From assembly GCA_037974965.1 (NCBI GenBank), contig JBBPFI010000003.1, positions 1,364,001-1,428,000 on the forward strand: DNA of 64,000 bases, written 5' to 3'. The stretch is from Dacryopinax spathularia (Eukaryota > Basidiomycota > Dacrymycetes > Dacrymycetales > Dacrymycetaceae). Position 1 is the stretch's first letter, and each line of letters opens with the position of its first letter. This document shows positions 37,033-46,735 of this stretch, in pieces. The notes below the pieces were generated by a model. It did not search any database. It was not told the DNA's origin and saw only the letters and a program-made list of their open reading frames with translations. The position numbers were made by a program, and so were the translations under genes.

Positions 37033-39210
37033 ATGAAGATCTTCTACCGATCTGCAGCTCTTTATCTTTGGCTCACCGGAGCCGCCATGGTTCTGCAGTC
37101 GCAAGCTCAATGCCCTGACTTCACGGAATATGCTCAGGCGCCACAAGGCTCGCCCTCTCTTGGGTCCCTCGGCCTGCCATATATGCGGCCTACGCCGGCT
37201 TGTCGGACTTTCAACTCAAGTGCTGTTGAGGTAATGAGGAGCGAGCAAGGTGTACATCTGGTTTACGTTCGTACGCCAGAGGGTTGTCGGAGACATCGCT
37301 TCCCGGATGAAAGACCCAGACCTCGCGCGCTTGTTCGAAAATACCTTCCCAAACACGCTAGATACCACAATCAAATACTTCAATCAGGTGCGAAATCGCT
37401 CCCGTAGCTCTGTGGGATGCTAACAGTATGGTCAGTCCGAGAATCTAGCATTCATAATAACTGGGGTGAGTAGGTCTTCCTCGATGGCATGAGTAAGCGA
37501 GCTCATCCCCTGCGCAGGATATCACGTAAGTCATCGCGCACTCGTGCCACGCCGTGTTTGAGGTCCACCCACAGAGCACAATGGCTACGGGACACAGCGA
37601 ATCAACTACACGTCTACCAGAACTTGCTTCAGGAGGACAGCCTGCTCCAGGCCCTTTGGAAGGCAGTGTTGCACAACGAAGCGCGATACATCTCTGCTTA
37701 TCCTTACTGTGGCGCCTTCCAACCTCCCCCGGAAAGCGGACTAGCCCCGAGCGTCAACGACTACGCTCTTGATGTTATTGTAAATCCGTTAGTACCTTTC
37801 CTCCTGGGAAAGACATATTGCTATACTGCTTCGCTTGCAGGCCGGTGGATAACCAGACTGTCTTTGAATGCAAGGTAGACCGTCCTCTCGCATTGATATC
37901 AGCCGGTCTGACTTGTTATGTAGTATGAAATCGATTCACTCTGTGGCTTCCTGAAGCTTTCTCGCACATACTACCAGAACACTGGCGACAGCAGCTTTGC
38001 CGACCCAGAATGTGAGACACCGTTCCCCCTTTTCTGCTTTGTTGCCAATTGCTGCACAGGGTACACCGCCATGGGCCAGATCTTCCGAGTAATGGATGAA
38101 CAGTCGCAAGGAACCTACACGGATGACTACCACGTTGTTAGCTACTACAACTGGACCGGAACGGCTGGTTCTCTCTCTCCACCTGTGCCAAATGGCGGAA
38201 ACGGGGAGCCAAAAGCATATACTGGAATGGTCGGAACCCACCATCGCCCTTCCGATGACCTGTCGACCTTCGGTGCGGAGTAAACGCCCGCCGTTTGATT
38301 CAACTGATTATGCTTCGCCAGCTTACCTCATACCGGCAAATGCGATGCTCTCGGTCGAGATGAACTATCTAGCATCCATGGTAGAAATCTTCAACTCGAC
38401 GAGCTCCTGGCCGAGCTTGGCTCGAAACTGGTCTTCAACGATACAGCAGGGCATCTCCGGCCACGGACTTGTCAATGGGCAATACGCCTATGAAGCAAAC
38501 GGCCTTGGGTCAGTCTACCTCATGGACGACGCGAATGTTCCGGTATGGTTTAGCCTTTGGTGTAACTGTTGAACGCTGAGCATCTTGCAGTCGCTCCTGG
38601 CTCTTCCTTACTTGGGTTTCTTGTGTTCGTAACATACCGGCTAAGTCTTTTACCGGCTAATTGCGTATGCCAGCTAAGAACGACTCGGCGTATCTATCAA
38701 CAAGACAGCGCTTGCTCTCCCGGCAAAATCCATACTACGCGCAGGGACAAACCTTCTTCGGCATTGGGTAAGTCGCCAAATTCCAAGTCATTACCCCAGT
38801 TGACCGTAAACAGCGGGCCGCATGTCGGTGACCTCGACAACGTCTGGCCAATGTCACTCATCTCTGGCATCTTTGGTACGGACAATGATACGGAGATCAT
38901 GACGATGGTCGACGCTATCCTGCAGGTGCGTACCCAGGAGTGTCGAATTTCTCTTGCTGACCCTGAGTAGAACACCGCCGGTCTGGGTCTTATTCACGAG
39001 TCAGTCAACATCTTCAATCAGTCCGACTACTCGCGCCCGTGGTTTGCGGTAAGCCGGCTTGAGCATAGAGCCGTGAACGATTCTGATCGTATGTCGTAGT
39101 GGGCGAACTCTTACTTCGCCGAGATGATTCTGGACCTGGCTGAGAGGAAGCCATGGTTGATCTTCAATTCTTCGGAGCCGTACGTTGTAGGCTCGAATAG
39201 CACAAAGTAG
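37033..39210 (+). CDS. GH125 exo-alpha-1,6-mannosidase (MUG157-like)
   Basis: Secretory-pathway glycosidase of family GH125. Fourteen exons: 37033-37230, 37280-37387, 37436-37465, 37518-37525, 37575-37787, 37841-37874, 37924-38011, 38060-38272, 38322-38542, 38591-38624, 38674-38767, 38814-38925, 38971-39048, 39100-39210, total 513 residues. MKIFYRSAALYLWLTGAAMV is a signal peptide or anchor, so the ATG at 37033 was chosen. Signatures: CPDFTEYAQ, DPDLARLFENTFPNTLDTTI, TAQWLRDTANQ, PYCGAFQPPPESG, KAYTGMVGTHHRPSDDLSTF, GPHVGDLDNVWPMSLISG, HESVNIFNQSDYSRPWFAW. Exon 4 is an 8-nt microexon that completes ITGDITAQWL. Several N-glycosylation sites (NSS, NQS, NSTS). Convergent with RFC3, 52 bp between stops. 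Confidence 0.95.
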
Positions 39211-39262
39211 TGCTTGATATGTTTTGAACTGAGTGGAACTATATGCTATAAGAACCGTTACA

Positions 39263-40713
39263 TCAATGCGCAGCGGCAAGCTCTACGCCATTCTTGATAG
39301 CACCGAGCAAAGCCGTCAGCTGTACTTTCTCACTTCCGCCTGTTGACAGGCGGTGCCTATCACGATAGTTAGCGGGTATATTAGGCCTAGACTGGGATAG
39401 GCCGTACTCTGTCGTGGCAAGATGGTCTAGCAGATAGACTCTCGTTTGAGGCGGAAGCTCCAATGACTCGAGGTAGTCGAATGCTCCGGCTATTAGATCT
39501 TGCAGAGCCAAACCCTTGTCTGTTTTCATTTGCGATACTTCTGCAAAAGCAATCAGCCGTGTAGCACCCCTCCAAGGGCTCTTGGCACACTTTGGTAGGA
39601 TGTGCTGAACTCGTCGTTCATCATCGACTTGACGATAGCCTCGATATCCGAAGGGTGGGGATTGCCGGTACAGTTGTAGATTTCTGTCTCGCCAATCCTC
39701 TCGTATGCTGCGTGGCATGCCTGAGAGGAGCATCAGCATACATATGTTCTCTATGCAACGTCTTTTACGCGCCTGAAGGATATTAAGCGCTCGTCGCATA
39801 TCGCCCTTAGACAGCTTAAGCAGCGCCTCCTTCCCGTCATCCGTCAAGTTGACGCTGAGACAGGGTCAGGCATGAATATCTAAGACGTAGATAGGAAACG
39901 CACTGTTCGGCCTCCACGACCTGCATGACACGCTTCTCGACCTCCTTCTGCGGTAGGGGGCTGAACCTGAACCTCGTACAGCGAGACTGGATAGCAGGAG
40001 CAATCTTGTTGACGTAGTTACAGATGATGCAGAATCGGACGTTTCTTGTGTACTGCTCGATCACTGCCAACGGTCATCAGTCGCAGCGCCAACAAAGTCA
40101 CAAGTGTGAGCCAATATGTACCTCGACGTAGAGCAGACTGCGCTGCCTGGGTCATCGCATCCGCCTCATCCAGGATGATCAGCTTGAAGCCCTTGCTATA
40201 CAGCGTCCTCATCTCTGCAAAGTTCTTGATCTGCTCGCGGACGACATCGATACCTCGGTCGTCCGAGGCGTTGAGCTGCATATATGCGCGTCAATTCGTT
40301 GTTCTCGGTCCAATAGTGACAGAGAAGGCAAGCGACTCACCTCAAGGATCTGCTTGCGATACTCCGGGCCGTATATCCTGCGAGCCATCGCGAGTATCGT
40401 GCTCGTCTTCCCCGTTCCCGGCGGTCCGTAGAAGAGCAAATGCGGTAGCCGGTTCTGCTCGATAAACTTCTCAACTAGTCCCTATCAGCCAGATCCTAAC
40501 GACTCCGCAAAGAGCCAGCATACTGGTAGTGGTGATATCTTTGTGCGAGACGACATCATCTAGGGTTGTGGGCCGGTACTTCTCCACCCAGGGAAGGTTG
40601 TCACCAGCAGGATCGAGCCCATCTGCAGGGGCTTTGCCCTTCCCTTTGCTGCTGCTGAAGACGGGAGCCGGAGGAGCGGCATCAGACATAGGGATATCGT
40701 CGTCGCTGTCCAT
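39263..40713 (-). CDS. RFC3: replication factor C small subunit (RFC3-type)
   Basis: AAA+ subunit of the clamp loader that places PCNA on primer-template DNA. Exons 40524-40713, 40341-40474, 40122-40275, 39904-40063, 39773-39854, 39591-39720, 39263-39540 give 375 residues. Motifs: [16 protein letters not shown], Walker [12 protein letters not shown] (80-87), [16 protein letters not shown], Walker [14 protein letters not shown] motif [23 protein letters not shown], and the C-terminal collar [33 protein letters not shown]. The intron 39721-39772 is best explained as GC-AG, since only that gives [16 protein letters not shown]. The last exon keeps an in-frame segment of about 18 residues ([18 protein letters not shown]) absent from the family; no canonical intron would remove it. 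Confidence 0.94.
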
Positions 40714-42580
40714 TCTTGTCACGGCGGAAATGGTCGGTGCTAGAGGTTCAATAAGAAAGTGCTTGAGGCTGAGGTCAAGGAATGCGCAGAATGGAGTTGG
40801 TGCAGACGCGTCCCTGACGCGCGCTCATATTACGCGTTGCTCCCCCTTTCAGCACTTGACTAATGATCGCGTTGTCTTGTGACCCCATATAGTCTTGCAT
40901 GCCCTAACGAAGTTTCTCGATCGATGTCTTACCTACGTCGATGTTATACCAATGGTTAGGGTATCTGATCGATGTTATCACGGAGCTGGCCATCCTCCGG
41001 AATTGCCACTGCAGTCCGCTCACTGGGAAGTCCAGAGATAGACTATTTAGCTCATGTGCACCGCAGACATTTGTACAATGACGTGGCTCTCTCCTGTAAC
41101 CGGCCTGCAAGAAAGCGATGATAGTGACGACAATCTATCTTCCCTTTCGGTGGATGGAGCAACATCCGAGGACAGTGTCGAGCCGCAGATCAGGATGCCT
41201 GCGGCGAGATGAGAGCATTGCTTATCAGCGTTGTCCTTGAACGAGAACAGGGCATATAGGAGGACGGATGCTCGTCGCAAGCGCGCTTACGTCTCTACTT
41301 CAAAGGCGAATAGTTGCCACACACCGTATATTCGCGCGCCTTGAGAGGATTAGGATTGCCCAGCAAAGTGGACAGCGAGGCGCTGACTGGGCAAAGGAGA
41401 CATTGCTGCTAATCGTGTGGGCACACAGCATGCCTGCCTAGTGAGCCAAGAATAGCACGCAGCACCAGCCTCCAACCCCTCCAGTGTCTGGCAATGTCCT
41501 CCCCACTTACAGATATGACATGCAAGGTCCCTCCAGCGGAGGCATGTAACATTCCCTCGACGTCACCGACGCGCGCACTGGCGGTTCATTGTCACGTCTC
41601 GTAACATATAGCATTATCCTCATATCCATTAATAGTCGAGCATATCGGAATTGTGGGGCCACCGAATAGTGCCCGACTTGTGTTGTCCGCGAATTTTGTT
41701 TTTGTGTGTAGGTACCCACACTCACTCAGCATGTTTGGGCGCACGATCGGGTGCTCAGTTTCAGCCGAGGTGGGCGGGAAGAAGCATTGTGCGGAAGTAT
41801 TCGGTCCGCGGTTGTTGTTGAATTGCACCAGTTGTCAAGGGAGCAAGGGTCCGCTGAATAGGGAGAAGGGGTAATGGTAACCGCCGGTCTGAGCGTATGG
41901 TGCACATCAAGGGGTACAGAAGAGTGGTGGAGGCATAACGAAAAAGGGGGAATAGGTCGCCGATGATGAAGACGAATGTGCGAGGGGGAAGAAGGAGAGT
42001 TTGGTCTGTCTGTGGCTTCGTTCTCCTGGCGCTGTTGAATTGGCTTTTTTGTGGTCGTGAAGTGTGGGAGAACAATCAGGGTTCTGATGTCGCGCGTCAT
42101 CGCCGAGCGAATAGAATACGGAGGCATGTGAAGCACAGCCACTATCCATTCATTCACACCGAATGAGGCGACGGTAATGCCAGTCCGGTGGGAACCATAC
42201 GCTTCTCAAAAGGGTCGGCGGGGGTTTGCTTGGCGACCCTTTTGTGTTTCCCATTCCCCCCTCATCCCCCCGTCAGGCCCATCTGTACCTTCTCTTATCC
42301 TTTTCCATATCCTCCATCCCTGTGACCCTGTCTACCTCTCTACCTCCTCCCCTCTTCCTCACTCGATCCTCCACTGCTTGAGGCAAGACCTCGCTCACCG
42401 CCGCCCTCTCCTCATCGATAACAGCACACATAAGCAAGTCGCCGCAGACGCGACAGTCGACATTCTTTAGACAACAGACACTCACTCAGACATCCTCGCC
42501 TCTCTCGGCTCCTTGCACTCCTTATATCTCCCAAACAACCCAAAACATCAACAGATACACCCACAACAACAAGCGACAAG
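40714..42580. promoter_or_regulatory. divergent intergenic region, RFC3 and GH71
   Basis: About 1.9 kb, the longest divergent gap in the right arm. Short open frames exist on both strands (for example 41726-42157) but show no family signature. The 300 bp before the GH71 ATG is C/T-rich, as expected for a fungal leader. Confidence 0.4.
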
Positions 42581-44098
42581 ATGCACTTCTCTGCGTTCTT
42601 GCTTGCCATTCCTCTGGGTGCCTTGGCTTCGTCTATGCACACCGTCCCGCACAGGCGGCATCACGCTCGCGCCGCCAAGCGCCAGGCCATCAACGTCGCC
42701 GGTACCGTCCAGCCCGACCTGACAATCCCGTCCGCTGGTGGCCAGAAGGCTGTCTTCGCCCATCACATGGTCGGCAACACCTATGGGTACTCTCAAGATA
42801 CCTGGCTCTCCGACGTCCAGCTCGCTTCCTCGAAGGGTATCGACGCGTTCGCGCTCAACTTCGGGTCCGATTCTTGGCAGCCGCAGCGGATCCAGGATGC
42901 CTACGCCGCGGCACAGTCGTCCGGTACTGGCTTCAAGATGTTCGTCTCCATGGACATGACCGTCATGCCGTGCGCCAGCCAGAGCGATGCCGACAACCTG
43001 TTCAACACGTTTGTCGGTCCGTACCTCAACCACCCGAACCAGCAGACCTACCAGGGCAAGCCGCTCGTATCCACTTTTTCCGGTGAGAGCTGCACCTTCG
43101 GCATGGGCTCGGTCGATGCTGGTTGGAACTACTTCAAGTCCAAGGGGAACATGTTCTTCATGCCTGCGTTCAACAATGACCCCGCCACTGCCGCGTCTTG
43201 GTCTTCCGTGGATGGCCTGTTCCCATGGAACTCTGGTTGGGCCTATCAACCCACGAACGAGGCTGTCCTGGACACGAGCGTGATCAACGTTCTTGGCGGC
43301 AAGCCGTACATGGCTGCCGCTTCGCCCCACTTCTTCACTCACTACGGCGCTGACACGTTCAACAAGAACTTCCTGTTCCCCTCGGACAGCTTCTGGTTCG
43401 CCAACCGATGGGCGCTTATCGTCTCCCAGCGTAACCTGTTCGACCTTGTTGAGATCACTACTTGGAACGACTATGGTGAGAGCTCGTACATTGGGCCTCT
43501 GAACGGTGACGAGCCGACCGGCACGACATGGACGGATGGATTCGACCATACGCCCCTGCTCGACGTCGCTGCGTACTACATCACCGCGTTCAAGACGGGC
43601 GGCACGCCTTCGCTCAGCCAGGACGCAATCTACCTCTGGACGCGCCCGCATCTCAAGGACGCGAACGCGCCTGACCCGATCGGCAAGCCCACATACGCAG
43701 ACACGACCGATGACAACATCTATGCCCTTGTCTTCGCCACGTCCCCCGCGTCCGTCCAGGTTTGCGCTGGCAGCTCGTGCCAGACATTCTCCGCCATCCA
43801 GGGTGTCAACCAGTTCACCGTTCCTATGGTTCCTGGTTCCGGCATGAGCGCGACCATGACCCGCAACGGTCAGACGGCGGTCAGTGTTGACGGCGGTGAC
43901 TTCACGGTCAATGGCAGCCCTTCGCTGTACAACTACAACATCCACGTTGTCGGTGCACAGGGCAGCGGCGCGCCGAACGGCCAGTCATCAACCCCCTCTT
44001 CGAGCTCTTCGAGCTCCTCGAGCACCTCGAGCACCAGTTCCAGCTCGAGCGCCAGTGCGAGCCCAAGCCCCGTGACGGCGGCCAAGTGCAAGGCATAA
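42581..44098 (+). CDS. GH71 alpha-1,3-glucanase (mutanase), secreted
   Basis: Hydrolyses alpha-1,3-glucan of fungal cell walls, in autolysis, wall remodelling or attack on other fungi. Single exon, 505 residues. Signal peptide MHFSAFLLAIPLGALASS, followed by a basic propeptide-like stretch with HRRHHARAAKR, a possible Kex2-type site. The catalytic domain shows KAVFAHHMVGNTYGYSQDTW, KGIDAFALNFGSDSWQ, FKMFVSMDMT, MPAFNNDPATAASW, WNSGWAYQP and EITTWNDYGESSYIGP, with the acidic residues typical of GH71. The C-terminal 45 residues are almost all Ser/Thr/Ala, a linker that here ends without a binding domain. Lack of introns contrasts with its neighbours. Codon third positions are strongly C/G, suggesting high expression. 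Confidence 0.95.
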   Translation: MHFSAFLLAIPLGALASSMHTVPHRRHHARAAKRQAINVAGTVQPDLTIPSAGGQKAVFAHHMVGNTYGYSQDTWLSDVQLASSKGIDAFALNFGSDSWQPQRIQDAYAAAQSSGTGFKMFVSMDMTVMPCASQSDADNLFNTFVGPYLNHPNQQTYQGKPLVSTFSGESCTFGMGSVDAGWNYFKSKGNMFFMPAFNNDPATAASWSSVDGLFPWNSGWAYQPTNEAVLDTSVINVLGGKPYMAAASPHFFTHYGADTFNKNFLFPSDSFWFANRWALIVSQRNLFDLVEITTWNDYGESSYIGPLNGDEPTGTTWTDGFDHTPLLDVAAYYITAFKTGGTPSLSQDAIYLWTRPHLKDANAPDPIGKPTYADTTDDNIYALVFATSPASVQVCAGSSCQTFSAIQGVNQFTVPMVPGSGMSATMTRNGQTAVSVDGGDFTVNGSPSLYNYNIHVVGAQGSGAPNGQSSTPSSSSSSSSSTSSTSSSSSASASPSPVTAAKCKA

Positions 44099-44886
44099 GC
44101 CAAGATACTCTGAAGAATACCTCCCGTGCTGCTGGGACGGCACGGTCCTCTATACCCCACCCTGGTCCGTGCGAGCCGCGTGCCAGCAAGCTCATCTCAT
44201 CACTCATTCTTCCGACCTGCAATTTACCCGGCGCGAGTCGTTCAGCGCCCATACTTTCACGTTCACGTTCACACCTGTGCATCATATCGCACACACTTGC
44301 ATTCCTGGTCGGGGCTATGATCCCTGCATTCTATTTTCTCACCCCTCCTGGCACAGGATGGGATGAAGACGACGACGAAGAAGTTGACGACGCTCCCGGT
44401 GGGCCGGCTTGCCTTGGCTTTCTAGTTATTGTTGTACAGCCTGCCCTTGCGATCGCATATATTTGTATAGACTGAGGACGGGCCACCGCGTGGTTGCTTA
44501 CTCTGGGGTTTTTCCGGCTGGATTTATTTGCCTGCGGGGATACGTAGCTAGCGATTAGTAAGTTTTCTTGCGATCCCTGGGGGAGATGAATATATTGTTG
44601 TTCTTGTACCTGTGCGTTCGCGACTCTCAACATGGTTGGCAGTGGTGTGTTGATGTTTTCGTTCGAACTCTAAAGTGGCAGGGACGGAAGAAGCGGGTCT
44701 GTGGCTGTGCGGGCGGAAGGGAGGCTTGGCGAGGGAAGCGTGGCTCAACATCCGACCCCCGTTCCCCCGTCCCTCATCCCCCGTTCGTCCCTAAACAGTC
44801 CTCATCCTCCTCGACATCGTCCCCTTCCAACGCGTACCCGTCCTCAAACTGAGTAAATCTGTCCACCACGGCCACCGTCAATTCAG
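44099..44886. other. GH71 3' flank and leader of the AT-hook gene
   Basis: About 0.8 kb. Ends in C/T-rich DNA. The first coding exon or start codon of the AT-hook gene should lie here, but I could not fix it. Confidence 0.4.
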
Positions 44887-46481
44887 TCATAGCCTCGGCA
44901 GGCCCGTCGGGCCGGCCGCGGGGCCGCCCACCAGGCTCGAAGAACAAAGTCGGTCGCAAACCGGGAGGGAAGAACGCACCAGGTCACAAAGCAGGCGGGT
45001 TACGAATGGGTGCTGGGAGACCAAAGAGAGGTCCTGGACGACCACCAAAGTCTGCTTCTGCTGCTCTGCCGCCGCGTCTGCCTCCTTCGAGCCATAGGGC
45101 ACCCGCGTTGTCGGTACCTCCTCCTCCGGCTGCTGTGCTGCATCCCAATGGTACGTCGTCTTTCTTTCGTACCAACGCGTTGACTCGATGCTTACGGTCA
45201 TTCTTAGGGATTGGAGAACGCATGATCCCGTTCTCAGCACTTCATCCGGCCTATTTACCGTTCATCAACCACCCACACGACCAAGGACTCATCGTCCTCC
45301 CCGTCCAAGCGGTAATGGCTCTCGCTCAAGCGTACCAACCGCAGACCTTGCCGCTTCATCTCCTTGGCCTGCCAGGTCTGCAACCTGGACTCGCCGCTGC
45401 CCATCTGCAGCCTCAGGCTCCTCCTCCTCCCCCGGGTTCGAGCACTGCCTCGCCCAACTCGGCGCGTGGGGACGGCCCGCCATCGCGTAAACGTCCACGT
45501 ACCGAGCCCCCTCCACCGCCACCGCCACCGCAGTTCTTCGCACTCGCGCCTTCCCTCGTTCCTGCTAGTGCGGACACCTCCGGCTCGCTGAGAGGCGGCC
45601 GGAAGGCGCGTACCTGCCAGCTTTGCTTGCAAGCTGGTCATCCGGAGACGGCGCTCACGTGTCCTGGAAGAGGACAACGCGCGCTATGCCCGCACAACCC
45701 TGCCAATGGTGGTGCCGCAGGCGCCGCAGGGCATGAAGGAGACGAGGACGCGGATGGAGACGCTGTGAGCGACGACGGAGACGACCAAGATCTGCAAGAA
45801 GAAGCTGCAGTGAACGCGCTCACGTTCGCTCCTCCCGCTCAACCGCCTGCACCAGCACCAGCTCCACCCGCAGGTGCACCAGTCACGTTGCCGCAGGCTG
45901 TGCACCTCCTCGCGCCTGGCCAGCCGCACCCGCTGCTGCAGACTACATTCCCCTTCCCGCTGCAGAACGGCTTCCCGGGGCTGAGGATCGCCAACCTTCC
46001 GGGTCAGGCAGCCGGTGGGCTTCCGCTCCCTATCATCCCCGGCGCTGGTGGACTGCCTACACAAGTCGTGTACGTTGCTCAGCCTCAGCCACAACAACAG
46101 CAGCAGCAGCCACAGCAGCCACAGCAGCAGCAGCGCCCAGGCAAAAGAGGACCAAGACGTTGCGTCGTCTGCAATCTTACTGGTCACCCGGATGAGGGGA
46201 TGACCTGCCCCGGCCGCGGTAACAGGAAGCTCTGCAAGTATTACCAGGCGGAGCAGCATGCTCAGGCGGAGGATACGACCGTCGAGCCTGAGCCTACTGA
46301 AGCCGAAGCTGAAGCCGAAGCTGAGGCTGAGGCTGAGGCTGAGGTTGAAGCCGAGGCAGAGGTCGACGCAGATGCAGAGGAGCCCGCGGAGGAGCCCGCA
46401 GAAGAGCCAGCGGAGGAGCCAGATTTGTCCCAAGGCAGTCAGCTTGATGGGCAGATCGAAAGCTTCATGCAAGAGGTATAG
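44887..46481 (+). CDS. AT-hook and zinc-knuckle protein, unrecognised family
   Basis: Exons 44887-45150 and 45208-46481 are clear; the start is not. The open frame upstream of the first in-frame ATG (45006) already codes AT-hook-like GRPRGRPPGSKNK, so translation should begin in an earlier exon. A second hook, KRGPGRPPK, follows. Two similar Cys/His motifs occur: CQLCLQAGHPETALTC...C near 45612 and CVVCNLTGHPDEGMTC...C near 46162, each C-x2-C-x4-H-x6-C-x8-C and each with CPGRG. Between them are Pro- and Gln-rich stretches and an acidic patch. The C-terminus is a Glu-Ala repeat then EEPA repeats. This suggests a chromatin or transcription factor. I know no family with this pair of knuckles. 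The intron 45151-45207 is well supported. Confidence 0.7.
46297..46425 (+). repeat. coding Glu-Ala / Glu-Glu-Pro-Ala repeat
   Basis: Tandem GAAGCC/GAGGCT hexamers give an EA dipeptide run, followed by four EEPA-type units. Likely length-variable between strains. Confidence 0.8.
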
Positions 46482-46735
46482 GTGAATGGGTTGTTCACGG
46501 TGACCGCTTTCCCGTTGTATATTTTTATGATAAGTAGGGACCAAATGTCTCCTTTCCGGTTGTTCTATTATCGGTTAAGTGTTTCCGCATTCTACGAGTA
46601 TATAGGTACATTTCCCGATGTGTTGTAGGGTATCATCTACGTTAGCTGGAATAATCTCTAGTGTACAAATGACATCCCGTTTGTGGTTGAAGGTTATTAC
46701 ACTGTATGTTACAGGCTAACGGAACCAGCTTGCTG

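Noticed and set aside
41726-42157. 143-codon minus-strand frame upstream of GH71
   Set aside because: Ser/Pro/Thr-rich translation of pyrimidine-poor promoter DNA with no family match.
42548-43945. 465-codon minus-strand frame inside GH71
   Set aside because: Antisense shadow of a GC3-rich gene; Arg/Val-rich and without family features.
45684-46544. 286-codon minus-strand frame over the AT-hook gene
   Set aside because: Antisense of the Glu-Ala repeat gives Leu/Ser runs; no independent support.
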